A stretch of 64,000 bases of DNA from Clostridiales bacterium (GTDB taxonomy: Bacteria > Bacillota > Clostridia > Saccharofermentanales > Saccharofermentanaceae): positions 62,001 to 126,000 of the forward strand of contig JAGAXM010000002.1 in assembly GCA_017940895.1 (NCBI GenBank), in the 5' to 3' direction. Each line of letters begins with the position of its first letter. Position 1 is the first letter of the stretch. The notes under the pieces were generated by a model. The model did no database searches, was not told the origin of the DNA, and saw only the letters and a list, made by a program, of their open reading frames with translations. Made by a program: the position numbers and the translations under genes. Positions 28,120 to 36,935 of this stretch are shown in pieces.

Positions 28120-28469
28120 GGCGCATAAGCAAGACAGGTAACATACTTGCGTGTAATTCCGGCGAGACCATAGTTGAGGTTCTCGTTGCTTTCACTTTGC
28201 TCTCCATAATCATGCTGATGTTCTCTCAGGGAATTGCATTTGCAACTAACGCCGAGTTCAGGGCGAACAGAACAAGAGAGAATGCCGATGAGGCATTAAG
28301 GAGGGTACAGTACAGGCTGGCTTCCGGTGAGCGTGATGATACTTTTTTGCAGATAATCGGAAAGTTCGCTGACCGAGTTAAGATCGAGACTTACAGCGAG
28401 ACAATTGACGGACAGACCTACGTGTTCGTCCGTTATGATGTGTCTCCATTAGAACCGGTAGAAGGGTGA
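28116..28469 (+). CDS. PilV/GspI-like minor pseudopilin
   Basis: 117 aa. Leader ends CNSG^ETIVEVLVAFTLLSIIML (G16/E17) with Glu5 kept; the ETIVEVLVAF start is typical of the short GspI/PilV class. The head is small (about 75 residues). Overlaps the preceding gene by ATGA and precedes the next by one base. Confidence 0.8.
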   Translation: MRRISKTGNILACNSGETIVEVLVAFTLLSIIMLMFSQGIAFATNAEFRANRTRENADEALRRVQYRLASGERDDTFLQIIGKFADRVKIETYSETIDGQTYVFVRYDVSPLEPVEG

Positions 28470-28470
28470 T

Positions 28471-29280
28471 ATGAGAAGGGTTAAGAACAGGGCATTTACC
28501 AAGAGAGCACTGACTCTCGTAGAGCTGGTCGTGGCGATGGCGCTGACGATGCTTTTCGCGAGCGCGTGCATAGCTCTCATGTATCCCATCTCGAGAATAT
28601 ACACGCATATTAATGAGCAGGCCCGTGTGCAGGTAATTGCCGATAACGTGGTGGATGCGCTGCGTGCCGAGTGTGCCAGAACTTACATGAGTTCCCCGGA
28701 TGATGTGTGGATCTCGGCGGCACCTGAGACTGCTTATGAACTTACCACTCTGCCGCTTACTGCTTCGCGCGGACCGGTGCTTGTGATGAGACGCAATTAC
28801 AATCACTGCGAGACTATCGCGTCCTGCTATTCACTTCAGAACGATGAATTTAATGCTTATAACGCGGTCTTGGAAGAGGAGACAGCTTCTTTAGCTGGTG
28901 AAGGCGTACCTCAGACCGGCGCCAACGGAACTACTGCAAGCCGTGCCATCTACAGAATGTTTGATCCGGCGGGAGATCCTCAGCATCGTGATGCCAATGA
29001 AGGTTATGTGCACTTCGGATATTTCGAGACTGATCCGAATGCGTCCGGACTTATTGTTCCCATCAAGTACTACGACTTTACAAACCCGCTTTCTTTCGCG
29101 GCTTACGGCGATTACGGGACTTATACCATCAGCCTTATGTTCCATGATATCCAGTGCACCACGGCAGCGAACGGCAATGCTCCCGCTTATGTTCTGTGTG
29201 ATGTCTCTGTTATGGAAGGTTCGCAGGCAGTCTATACTAGAAGCGATGTCGTTTTGTGCTTCGCTTCCCCTGTCGTATAA
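28471..29280 (+). CDS. PilW/GspJ-like minor pseudopilin
   Basis: 269 aa. Leader ends TKRA^LTLVELVVAMALTMLFAS (A13/L14), Glu5 present, again with Ala before the cut. Larger beta-rich head with one long helix start (YTHINEQARVQVIADNVVDA), as in GspJ/PilW. With the preceding three genes it completes a set equivalent to the G/H-I-J-K tip complex that primes pilus assembly. Last pilus gene of the region; an unrelated hydrolase follows 34 bases later. Confidence 0.8.
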   Translation: MRRVKNRAFTKRALTLVELVVAMALTMLFASACIALMYPISRIYTHINEQARVQVIADNVVDALRAECARTYMSSPDDVWISAAPETAYELTTLPLTASRGPVLVMRRNYNHCETIASCYSLQNDEFNAYNAVLEEETASLAGEGVPQTGANGTTASRAIYRMFDPAGDPQHRDANEGYVHFGYFETDPNASGLIVPIKYYDFTNPLSFAAYGDYGTYTISLMFHDIQCTTAANGNAPAYVLCDVSVMEGSQAVYTRSDVVLCFASPVV

Positions 29281-29314
29281 TTAATCCAAGACAACCGAGC
29301 TTGGAGGTTTTTCC

Positions 29315-29941
29315 ATGAAGATTACCTATCTTGGTCACTCGTGCTTTAAGTTCGAGAAGGACGGATTCGCGATGATCATCGATCCGTATAAGGCGGGATC
29401 GGTGCCGGGCTACGCTCCTTTGAAGGAGAATGCCAACCAGGTGTTGTCTTCCCATAAGCATGCAGACCACTTCGGATTAAGTGAAGTTAAGCTGGCGGTC
29501 ACCCGCGCGGATACCCCGTTCATGATCAGTTTTATCGAGACATTTCACGATGATAAAAATGGTGCGCTGAGAGGCTGTAACAATGTTATAATTGTCGACG
29601 TGGACGGGCTTCGTCTGGTGCATATGGGTGACATCGGATGTGAGCTTTCCGACGAGGATATCGAGAAGATCAAGGACTGCGATGTCCTGCTGATCCCGGT
29701 CGGAGGCTTTTACACGATCGACGCCGCGCAGGCAAAAGCGTATGTGGATAAGCTTAACCCGAAGATCACGATCCCGATGCATTACAGAGGCGAGGGCTTC
29801 GGTTATGACGAGATCGGAACTGTGGATGAGTTCATAAAGCTTTTCGAGCAGGTGCAGGAAGAAGGTTCCGAGCTGGAGCTCGAGTGTAGACCCGAAGGCC
29901 ACAAGGTAATCGTAATGCGAGGTAAGAAGGTAAATGTTTAA
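29315..29941 (+). CDS. MBL-fold metal-dependent hydrolase (UlaG/YtkL-like)
   Basis: 208 aa, cytoplasmic. Begins [17 protein letters not shown], the usual start of UlaG-type beta-lactamase-fold hydrolases, with the metal site H47-K-H49-A-D51-H52 and later metal ligands in HMGDIG (Asp) and MHYRGEG (His). Substrate cannot be deduced; relatives hydrolyse phosphodiester or lactone bonds. GGAGG lies 9-10 bases before the ATG. Its end overlaps the start of the DUF1846 gene by 8 bases, indicating an operon. Confidence 0.85.
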   Translation: MKITYLGHSCFKFEKDGFAMIIDPYKAGSVPGYAPLKENANQVLSSHKHADHFGLSEVKLAVTRADTPFMISFIETFHDDKNGALRGCNNVIIVDVDGLRLVHMGDIGCELSDEDIEKIKDCDVLLIPVGGFYTIDAAQAKAYVDKLNPKITIPMHYRGEGFGYDEIGTVDEFIKLFEQVQEEGSELELECRPEGHKVIVMRGKKVNV

Positions 29942-31418
29942 GGTCGGTTTTGACAGCGAGAAGTACGCTGAGCTTCAAAGTAAGCATATCAGAGAGAGAA
30001 TAGAGAAGTTCGGCGGTAAGCTTTATCTCGAGTTCGGCGGCAAGCTTTTTGACGATCATCACGCATCGCGCGTGCTCCCGGGATTCGAGCCTGACAGCAA
30101 GATCAAGATGCTCATGAAGCTGCAGGAGGACGTCGAGATCATCATCGCGATCAATGCAGACGCGATCGAGAAGAGCAAGAGAAGAGGCGACCTCGGCATC
30201 ACATACGACCAGGATGTACTCCGTCTTATCGATGCCTTTACTGAGTTCGGGCTGTGCGTTGGTTCCGTGTGCATCACGCAGTATACGGGGCAGACACTTG
30301 CCGAGAAGTTCGAGAAGCGTCTCCGCCAGCTCGGCGTAAAGGTTTATAAGCATTATCCCATCGAAGGTTATCCGTCTAATATTCCTCTTATAGTAAGTGA
30401 CGACGGCTACGGCAAGAACGATTATATCGAGACAAGCCATAAGCTCGTTGTAGTTACGGCTCCGGGTCCCGGATCCGGCAAGATGGCGACCTGCCTGTCA
30501 CAGCTTTATCACGAGAATAAGCGCGGCATCAAGGCGGGTTACGCGAAGTTCGAGACATTCCCTATATGGAGTCTGCCTCTGGCTCATCCCGTTAATATCG
30601 CATACGAGGCTGCAACAGCCGATCTGTCCGACGTTAACATGATCGACCCGTTCCACCTCGAGGCTTACGGTGAGACTACTGTCAACTATAACCGCGACGT
30701 CGAGATCTTCCCGGTTGTTAATGCGATCTTCGATAAGATCTACGGCGAGTCTCCTTACAAGAGCCCTACGGATATGGGCGTTAACATGGCGGGATTCGCG
30801 ATCATCGACGACGATGCATGCCGTGAGGCGAGCAAGCAGGAGATCATCCGCCGCTACTATCAGGCAAAGTGCGGTGTTAAGCAGGGTCTGTCCGACGGAT
30901 CAGATGTTAATAAGATAGAACTTCTTATTAATAGGACGGGTATTGATGTGGCTGACCGCCGCTGTGTGGGTGCGGCTATGGTTCGCGCCGATCAGACGGA
31001 AGGCGCTGCAGTTGCTATCGAGCTTGCTGACGGACGCATGGTAACAGGTAAGACGACAGACTTGATGGGTCCTTCTTCCGCAGCTTTGCTTAATGCGCTG
31101 AAGGTGCTCGCTGGTATCGACCACAACATGCCCCTGATCTCACCCAATGTAATCGAGCCTATCCAGGATCTTAAGGTCAATCATATGGGCAACCACAACC
31201 CGAGACTTCATATGGATGAGACGCTGATCGCGCTGTCTATGTCGGCTACGACTAACCCGGTTGCAGAGCTTGCCATGCAGCAGCTCAACAACCTTAAGAA
31301 TGCTGATGCTCACTCGACTACGATGCTTTCGAGCGTAGATGAGAATGTGTTCAGGAAACTCGGGGTGAATATCACCTGCGAACCGGTCTACGCGACGAAA
31401 AAGCTGTATCACAAGTGA
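29934..31418 (+). CDS. DUF1846-family protein
   Basis: 494 aa, the normal family length. The N-terminal [20 protein letters not shown] and [20 protein letters not shown] (a P-loop-like glycine segment) are characteristic. Function is not established for this widely conserved clostridial family; a cytoplasmic nucleotide-binding enzyme is plausible. Translationally coupled to the MBL hydrolase and closed by a terminator. Intact, with no odd features. Confidence 0.88.
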   Translation: MFKVGFDSEKYAELQSKHIRERIEKFGGKLYLEFGGKLFDDHHASRVLPGFEPDSKIKMLMKLQEDVEIIIAINADAIEKSKRRGDLGITYDQDVLRLIDAFTEFGLCVGSVCITQYTGQTLAEKFEKRLRQLGVKVYKHYPIEGYPSNIPLIVSDDGYGKNDYIETSHKLVVVTAPGPGSGKMATCLSQLYHENKRGIKAGYAKFETFPIWSLPLAHPVNIAYEAATADLSDVNMIDPFHLEAYGETTVNYNRDVEIFPVVNAIFDKIYGESPYKSPTDMGVNMAGFAIIDDDACREASKQEIIRRYYQAKCGVKQGLSDGSDVNKIELLINRTGIDVADRRCVGAAMVRADQTEGAAVAIELADGRMVTGKTTDLMGPSSAALLNALKVLAGIDHNMPLISPNVIEPIQDLKVNHMGNHNPRLHMDETLIALSMSATTNPVAELAMQQLNNLKNADAHSTTMLSSVDENVFRKLGVNITCEPVYATKKLYHK

Positions 31419-31437
31419 TTATTTATAAGATTCTCAG

Positions 31438-31464
31438 ACCCGGCTGACGCCGGGTTTTATTTTA
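31438..31464 (+). terminator. Rho-independent terminator after the DUF1846 gene
   Basis: Stem ACCCGGC / GCCGGGT (31438-31444 with 31449-31455), TGAC loop, then TTTATTTTA. It isolates the following heat-shock operon. Confidence 0.88.
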
Positions 31465-31476
31465 TGTCAAAAACCT

Positions 31477-31528
31477 CTTGACATTCTTTGACCTTAAGAC
31501 GATAATACTAATATCAAAGAAAGTCAAA
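31477..31528 (+). promoter_or_regulatory. ctsR promoter with two CtsR boxes
   Basis: Promoter TTGACA (31478-31483), 17-bp spacer, GATAAT (31501-31506). Two CtsR-type tandem heptamers flank the -10: 31477-31493, which reads GGTCAAA-GAA-TGTCAAG on the minus strand, and 31512-31528, TATCAAA-GAA-AGTCAAA on the plus strand. Compare the consensus RGTCAAA-NAN-RGTCAAA. One box covers the -35, the other the transcription start, so autorepression by CtsR is expected. Confidence 0.85.
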
Positions 31529-31556
31529 GTCAAAATCAGAACAGGAGGGGAAATCA

Positions 31557-32015
31557 ATGGCAAGGCTCGTAGATGTTATAGAAGCGATGATCAAAGAGCT
31601 CATTGAAGAGAATAACGGCAGTGCCACGATCAGCAGAAGCGTGCTCGCCGAACGTGCCAACTGTGTGCCTTCGCAGGTCACATATGTCCTCTCGACCAGG
31701 TTCTCGACAGGCTCCGGCTACATAGTCGAGAGCAGACGCGGAGGCGGCGGTCAGATAACGATCACACAGATCAAGCCGGTCGGCGCCGAGGACTATATAA
31801 GATCGATAATCCAGTCAGCCGGCGACAGTATGACACAGCAGGAAGCGAAGATCTATCTTGCGAATGCGGTGGAGACCGGAGCGATCAAGCCCCGTGAGGC
31901 GACGTCGATAATGTCGGCGGTATCGGACAGATCTTTGGCAAAAGTTGATACAGACATTAGAGCCCAGGTTCGTGCAGACATATTCAGGAATGCACTTGCG
32001 GGCTTACTCATATAA
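31557..32015 (+). CDS. ctsR: CtsR, class III heat-shock repressor
   Basis: 152 aa. Winged helix-turn-helix with the family signature NCVPSQVTYVLSTRFS and the glycine-rich wing SRRGGGGQITI (about residues 60-72), which inserts in the minor groove and senses heat in Bacillus. The C-terminal dimer domain follows (QQEAKIYLANAVE). First gene of the ctsR-mcsA-mcsB-clpC operon, with an AGGAGGGG ribosome site. It should repress its own promoter through the two boxes seen upstream. In Bacillus, inactivation involves McsA/McsB; see the altered McsB here. Confidence 0.95.
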   Translation: MARLVDVIEAMIKELIEENNGSATISRSVLAERANCVPSQVTYVLSTRFSTGSGYIVESRRGGGGQITITQIKPVGAEDYIRSIIQSAGDSMTQQEAKIYLANAVETGAIKPREATSIMSAVSDRSLAKVDTDIRAQVRADIFRNALAGLLI

Positions 32016-32035
32016 GGAGTGAAAGGAGCATGGCT

Positions 32036-32656
32036 ATGAGGTGTTCAAGATGCGGAGCGCAGATAGGTAATTCATACGTGAGATTCAACGGCGTATTGCT
32101 GTGTGAAGACTGCGCCAGAGAACTTAAGATAGATGAGGTATTCAGAAGACAGAATTCGATCTTCGATCAGGCATTCCCGATGCTTGACGAATTCCCGGGA
32201 GTTTTCTCGGCGGGAAGCGATCTTGATTTCGCGAATGCGAAGATAAGGTGCCCGAGGTGCGGGACTACATTAAGAGATATCGAGTCGGGCGGACAACTCG
32301 GATGCATCGAGTGCTACAACACATTCAATGAGAGCATCATGAAGAATATCCTTAAGCGTCAGGGCAGCAGCGAGTACATGGGAAGAAAGCCCGGTGAGGC
32401 TGCCGACGTCAAGGGCGAGGCGAAGCAGGACACACCGGTACAGGAGACTGCTCAGGTAAAGCCGGAGGTAAAGGAAGAGCCTAAGGCGCCTGAAGCAAAT
32501 AACGATGACATACTTACAAAGATGAAAGATGCCGACTTAAGCACCTTCACGGATCAGGAGATCGAAGATGCGATGAAGAAGGCGGCAGCAGCAGAGGATT
32601 ACAGTCTTGCCGTCAAGCTTCGTGACGAGCTTAAGTCAAGAAAGGAGGGAAACTGA
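32036..32656 (+). CDS. mcsA: McsA, zinc-binding adaptor of the Clp system
   Basis: 206 aa from ATG 32036, which is 7 bases from AGGAG; the in-frame ATG 32030 is too close to it. Four CxxC pairs (CSRC, CEDC, CPRC, CIEC) give two zinc sites in the first about 105 residues. A low-complexity linker rich in Lys/Glu/Pro (about 120-160) leads to a C-terminal UVR motif (DYSLAVKLRDELKSRKE). McsA normally activates the McsB arginine kinase. All zinc ligands are intact. It ends one base before the mcsB start. Confidence 0.92.
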   Translation: MRCSRCGAQIGNSYVRFNGVLLCEDCARELKIDEVFRRQNSIFDQAFPMLDEFPGVFSAGSDLDFANAKIRCPRCGTTLRDIESGGQLGCIECYNTFNESIMKNILKRQGSSEYMGRKPGEAADVKGEAKQDTPVQETAQVKPEVKEEPKAPEANNDDILTKMKDADLSTFTDQEIEDAMKKAAAAEDYSLAVKLRDELKSRKEGN

Positions 32657-32657
32657 T

Positions 32658-33680
32658 ATGTGGTACGAGAAAGAAGGAAATAACATGGACGTCGTACTGT
32701 CGACGAAGATAGTCCTTAACCGTAACATCAAGGGATTCCCTTTCCCTCCCAAGATGAGTGATGCCGACCGTGAGAACGTGCTCGGTATGGCAAGACAGGC
32801 AGCGGGAACCATGGGGCTTAATTTCGTAAGGACGGATGAGCTCGAGGATAACGCCAAGGAGGATCTTTATAACCAGTTCTACGCAGGTTACGCTTTCCTT
32901 AATTCGAATGCGAAGACGGGTTACCTCATGAGCAAGACGGAAGGCCTCGGTGTCATCATAAACAACACGGACCACATCAGTATCGTCTCGATGGTGCCCG
33001 GCACGGATGTCGTTACCGCTTATAAGAGAGCAGATGATCTCGCGGTGCAGTTCGAGAAGAGCATGGACATCGCTTACACGGATAAGTTCGGTTTCCTTAC
33101 ATCGCAGATCAAGTCGGTCGGTACGGGAATGCAGCTTATGATGACGCTCGCACTGCCCGGTATCGAGAAGACCGAAGGCGCCGTGCAGGTACTCGCGAAG
33201 AGAGTCGAGAAATACGACTGGCAGATGATCCCGATGACCCATTCCGACGGCATCCGTGAGAACGGCATCTATGTGCTCACGAATGTAGCCACATTAGGTA
33301 TCACGGAGCAGGAGATCATCGATAAGACAAGGAAGGTTCAGGAAGATATCATCAAGCTCGAGAACTCATGCAGAAAGAATATCTGCACGAAGAAGAAGGG
33401 AGTAGTCGAAGACCAGTATTACAGGGCTTATGCGACGCTTTCCTACTGCAGAAGGATCGAGACCGCCGAGGCGCTGACGCTTATCAACTGGCTTCGTCTC
33501 GGACAGAACTACATCGATACTTCCGATGCCGATCTTGACTGGAACAAGATCAATAAACTTACACAGAAAGTAAGACGCAACTATACGGATTCGGCTGTTA
33601 AGGGTGTGCGTCCCAAGGACAGAGCTTCGGCCCGCGCCGCCTTTATCCGCGACATAATGAAGGGAGGACAGGCTTCATGA
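32658..33680 (+). CDS. mcsB: McsB-like protein lacking arginine-kinase signatures (predicted pseudokinase)
   Basis: 340 aa from ATG 32658 (AAAGGAGGG 8 bases upstream). It aligns along its length with McsB, including the start VLSTKIVLNRNIKGFPF, SVGTGMQLMMTLALP and the C-terminal TAEALTLINWLRLG. The phosphagen-kinase residues are replaced: the nucleotide-binding SSRIR motif reads STKIV (15-19); the NEEDH box reads NNTDH (102-106), losing the catalytic Glu; the CPTN cysteine position is Gln150; and the RGxxGExS loop has no counterpart around 188-205. The reading frame is intact and the operon position conserved, so a non-catalytic scaffold or regulator is more likely than decay. Comparison is with remembered family motifs. 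Confidence 0.85.
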   Translation: MWYEKEGNNMDVVLSTKIVLNRNIKGFPFPPKMSDADRENVLGMARQAAGTMGLNFVRTDELEDNAKEDLYNQFYAGYAFLNSNAKTGYLMSKTEGLGVIINNTDHISIVSMVPGTDVVTAYKRADDLAVQFEKSMDIAYTDKFGFLTSQIKSVGTGMQLMMTLALPGIEKTEGAVQVLAKRVEKYDWQMIPMTHSDGIRENGIYVLTNVATLGITEQEIIDKTRKVQEDIIKLENSCRKNICTKKKGVVEDQYYRAYATLSYCRRIETAEALTLINWLRLGQNYIDTSDADLDWNKINKLTQKVRRNYTDSAVKGVRPKDRASARAAFIRDIMKGGQAS

Positions 33681-36304
33681 ATATAAAACTCACAGAAGAA
33701 ACAACACGCGTCATCGTCTACGCGAAAAGGTTTGCCGACTCATCCGGCAACCGTATGATCTCGACCGAGTATATGCTCGCGGGAATCTGTGCTCTTTCAG
33801 GACCCGTTACCGACATTCTGGAGCGAAGCGGCGTGACACTCGAGACACTCGCGGATGCATTAAGCTTCGATGAGTCAGTGATCGAGGATACTGTAAATAA
33901 CTATGAGGTCGAGGACGGCTTGAGACTTTTAAGACTCGAGACCAAGAGACTTCTTAATGATGCCATGGAGGTATCTTCGAGGATCGGCGACAAGGGTATC
34001 GTAAAGCCCGAGCATCTGCTTTTCGTAATTTCCACCAACAAGGCTCTTACGGGAAATCAGGTTCTCGTAAGGCTCGGCGCCGATATAAACGGACTTATCG
34101 ACGAGCTCTCGGGAACTCTTTCTGAGTCGGGCGAGCTCGACGGTGCGGAAGGCTTCCTGTCTTCGGACAGCGATGACGATCAGGACAGAGGCAATCTTCG
34201 CGGCGGGCCCAAGGGTGCGCGTCAGGGAAGACCCGATAAGAAGGGTAAAGCAGGCGGTCACAAGACACTTGAGAAGTTCGGTAAGAATCTGACCCAGATG
34301 GCTTCCGCGGGCAAGATCGATCCCGTTATCGGAAGAGAGCAGGAGATCAACCGCGTCATGCAGATCCTTGCAAGAAGAACGAAGAACAATCCCTGCCTCG
34401 TCGGTGATCCCGGTGTAGGCAAGACTGCTATCGCAGAAGGACTTGCTTTGGCGATCGCCAAGGGCGACGTTCCCGATATCATTAAGGGCAAGACCGTATA
34501 CAGCATCGACATGGGTTCGCTCGTAGCAGGATCCAAGTACAGAGGTGACTTCGAGGAGAGGATCAAGAATGTTCTCGAGGAGGCATCCGAAGATCCGAAC
34601 GTTATCCTCTTTATCGATGAGATACACACACTGATCGGTGCCGGCGGAGGCGGAGATTCGGGTTCTCTCGATGCCGCGAATATCATGAAGCCTATGCTTA
34701 CGCGTAATGAACTTCAGATTGTCGGTGCGACCACTCTTGATGAGTACAGCAAGTACATCGAGAAGGATTCCGCTCTTGAGAGAAGATTCCAGAAGGTACT
34801 CGTAGACGAACCTTCACAGAGCGAGGCTATCGAGATCCTTAAGGGACTTCGTCCGAAGTACGAGGAGCATCACAAGATCCATATCCCTGATGATGCGATC
34901 GAGCAGGCGGTCATCCTTTCTTCAAGATATGTGTCCGACAGATTCCTTCCCGATAAGGCGATCGACCTTATCGATGAGGCTGCGGCACGAAAGAGGATCA
35001 ACTTCGCCGTAACGGATAAGAAGCACAAGCTGACCAAACGTCTCGAGGAAATCGAGGAGCAGAAGAAGCTTGCCGTAGACAATATGGAATTCGAGAAGGC
35101 TGCGGCTCTTCGTGATGAAGAGAACAAGATCAAGACAGATCTCGAAAGCATGTCCGGTTCCGCTTCCGATGCGGAAGGCTTCACGGGAACGCTTACGGTA
35201 GATGATATCGCTGACGTTCTCTCGCAGTGGTCCGGCATCCCCGTATCCAAGATCACGGAGACGGATGCGGAGAAGCTTCGTACTCTCGAGGATGAATTGA
35301 AGAAGAGAGTAATCGGTCAGGATGAGGCTGTTACGGCAGTTGCCAAGGCGATCAGAAGATCACGCCTGGGCTTGAAGGATCCCACGAAGCCGTCCGGCTC
35401 GTTTATCTTCCTCGGTACTACCGGTGTAGGTAAGACGGAGCTTGCGAAGGCTCTCGCGGAAGTCATGTTCGGCAACGAGAACGCGCTTGTCCGTATCGAT
35501 ATGTCCGAGTACATGGAGAAGCACGATGTAAGTAAGCTCATCGGTTCTCCTCCGGGATACGTCGGCTACGACGAAGGCGGTCAGCTTACGGAGAAGGTAA
35601 GACGTCATCCTTATTCTGTTGTTCTTTTCGACGAGATCGAGAAGGCGCACCCCGAGGTATTCAACTCCATGCTGCAGGTGCTCGATGACGGCAGACTTAC
35701 CGACGGTAAGGGCAGAGTCGTAGACTTCAAGAACACGATCATCATCATGACGAGCAACATCGGTGCGAGAATGCTCACGACAGCTGCGGGAAGAAAGATC
35801 GGCTTTGACATGGCATCGGACGACAAGGATCAGGACGAGGCCAGCAGAGAGAGGCTGTACGGCGGCAAGTCCTACGACGACGCTAAGGCTACGGTTCTCG
35901 ATGAGTTGAAGAAGGCTTTCTCGCCTGAGTTCATCAACCGTGTGGACGAGATCATCTTCTTCAGAATGCTCGGCAGGGAGTCGCTCATCAAGATCGTCGA
36001 CATCCTTACGGCACAGGTAGCGAAGAGAATCTCCGACATCGGTATCGAGATCAGACTCACGGATGCGGCCAAGGAACTTCTTGCCAAGAAGGGATACGAT
36101 CCGCAGTACGGTGCAAGACCTCTGAAGAGAGTTATGCAGTCCATGATCGAAGACAATTTCTCTGAAGCACTTCTTGACGGAGTCATCAAATCGGGTAGAA
36201 TAGCTCTCGTTGACGCCGAGGGTGACGAGATCAGGATCTCGGATGCCGGTCCGATAGAAGAAGTGAAAGTAGAAGTTGCAAAGACCGATGGAGCAAACGC
36301 TTAA
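33677..36304 (+). CDS. clpC: ClpC, Hsp100 AAA+ unfoldase
   Basis: 875 aa with two N-domain repeats (STEYMLAG about 26-33 and KPEHLLFV about 112-119, both keeping the Glu used for phosphoarginine recognition in Bacillus), an extended acidic linker (SSDSDDDQDRGNLRGG), AAA-1 (Walker A GDPGVGKT, K249; Walker B VILFIDEIHTL), a UVR-type middle helix (DNMEFEKAAALRDEENKIKT), AAA-2 (GTTGVGKT, K586; VVLFDEIEKAHPE) and a C-terminal domain. It feeds substrates to ClpP, which is not in the window. Start overlaps the mcsB stop by ATGA; the end overlaps the next gene by 17 bases. Confidence 0.96.
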   Translation: MNIKLTEETTRVIVYAKRFADSSGNRMISTEYMLAGICALSGPVTDILERSGVTLETLADALSFDESVIEDTVNNYEVEDGLRLLRLETKRLLNDAMEVSSRIGDKGIVKPEHLLFVISTNKALTGNQVLVRLGADINGLIDELSGTLSESGELDGAEGFLSSDSDDDQDRGNLRGGPKGARQGRPDKKGKAGGHKTLEKFGKNLTQMASAGKIDPVIGREQEINRVMQILARRTKNNPCLVGDPGVGKTAIAEGLALAIAKGDVPDIIKGKTVYSIDMGSLVAGSKYRGDFEERIKNVLEEASEDPNVILFIDEIHTLIGAGGGGDSGSLDAANIMKPMLTRNELQIVGATTLDEYSKYIEKDSALERRFQKVLVDEPSQSEAIEILKGLRPKYEEHHKIHIPDDAIEQAVILSSRYVSDRFLPDKAIDLIDEAAARKRINFAVTDKKHKLTKRLEEIEEQKKLAVDNMEFEKAAALRDEENKIKTDLESMSGSASDAEGFTGTLTVDDIADVLSQWSGIPVSKITETDAEKLRTLEDELKKRVIGQDEAVTAVAKAIRRSRLGLKDPTKPSGSFIFLGTTGVGKTELAKALAEVMFGNENALVRIDMSEYMEKHDVSKLIGSPPGYVGYDEGGQLTEKVRRHPYSVVLFDEIEKAHPEVFNSMLQVLDDGRLTDGKGRVVDFKNTIIIMTSNIGARMLTTAAGRKIGFDMASDDKDQDEASRERLYGGKSYDDAKATVLDELKKAFSPEFINRVDEIIFFRMLGRESLIKIVDILTAQVAKRISDIGIEIRLTDAAKELLAKKGYDPQYGARPLKRVMQSMIEDNFSEALLDGVIKSGRIALVDAEGDEIRISDAGPIEEVKVEVAKTDGANA

Positions 36305-36935
36305 GGAGAAACTCAAGTACTGGCAGTTCGTGCTGTACGTACCAATATACATGCCGTTCTTCTTCCTCGCGGAGAAGACAACACACGACGTAACATACAT
36401 AAACATACCCCTCGACGACTGTATCCCTTTCGTCGAGGGGTTTATCATACCTTATTTGTTATGGTTTCCTTTCATGGCGGTCGCGATCGCGTATGTATTC
36501 TTTAAGGATAAGAAGGAGTTCTTCGCGATGTGCTGGCACCTTATCATCGGTATGTCGCTTTTTATCGTGGTAAGCTTCGTGTTCCCGAACGGACTTCAGC
36601 TTCGTCCTACCGGTTTTCCCCGCGACAACTTCTGCACGGACCTTGTGAAGTATCTGTATTCAATCGATACTTCAACTAATGTTATCCCTTCAATTCATGT
36701 ATTTAACTCGCTTGCATGCGGCATCTCATTCGGCCGCGTGCTCTGGAAGCGCGGACATAAAATAACCGCCATCGCTTCTTACACGATGGCGGCTTTGATA
36801 TGTGTTTCAACAATGTTCGTTAAGCAGCATTCCGTAGTGGATGTTGCTGCCGGTCTGCTGTTATCAGGCTGCTGCTTTTTCCTTCTTCGTAGGCTTTACA
36901 AGAACGAAGCAGACGATAAGAGCGACAACGTATAA
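36288..36935 (+). CDS. PAP2-family membrane phosphatase
   Basis: 215 aa from ATG 36288, inside the end of clpC. About six transmembrane helices. The PAP2 motifs are NVIPSIHVFNSL (catalytic His in PSxH) and VKQHSVVDV (second His with Asp), which hydrolyse lipid phosphates such as phosphatidate or undecaprenyl pyrophosphate at the membrane surface. The first motif (KxxxxxxRP) is only partly visible as LQLRPTGFPRDNF. No clear ribosome site, so expression may depend on coupling to clpC. Two strong hairpins lie inside the coding sequence, and the gene overlaps the convergent MFS pseudogene by 72 bases. Confidence 0.85.
   Translation: MEQTLKEKLKYWQFVLYVPIYMPFFFLAEKTTHDVTYINIPLDDCIPFVEGFIIPYLLWFPFMAVAIAYVFFKDKKEFFAMCWHLIIGMSLFIVVSFVFPNGLQLRPTGFPRDNFCTDLVKYLYSIDTSTNVIPSIHVFNSLACGISFGRVLWKRGHKITAIASYTMAALICVSTMFVKQHSVVDVAAGLLLSGCCFFLLRRLYKNEADDKSDNV
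36408..36446 (+). terminator. Intragenic hairpin in the PAP2 gene, possible clpC operon attenuator
   Basis: Perfect 11-bp stem CCCCTCGACGA / TCGTCGAGGGG (36408-36418 with 36430-36440) followed by TTTATC, about 105 bases after the clpC stop. It lies within the PAP2 reading frame, encoding PLDDCIPFVEG. Partial termination of the heat-shock operon transcript is plausible but the T run is short. Confidence 0.45.
36766..36792. repeat. Second intragenic inverted repeat in the PAP2 gene
   Basis: Perfect 9-bp stem CCGCCATCG / CGATGGCGG (36766-36774 with 36784-36792), 9-base loop, followed by CTTTGAT. Its role is unknown; it lies about 70 bases beyond the 3' end of the convergent MFS gene and could stop that transcript. 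Confidence 0.4.

Noticed and set aside
32607..32657. Upstream extension of mcsB to an ATG at 32607
   Set aside because: It overlaps mcsA, lacks a ribosome site and family proteins begin at the later ATG.
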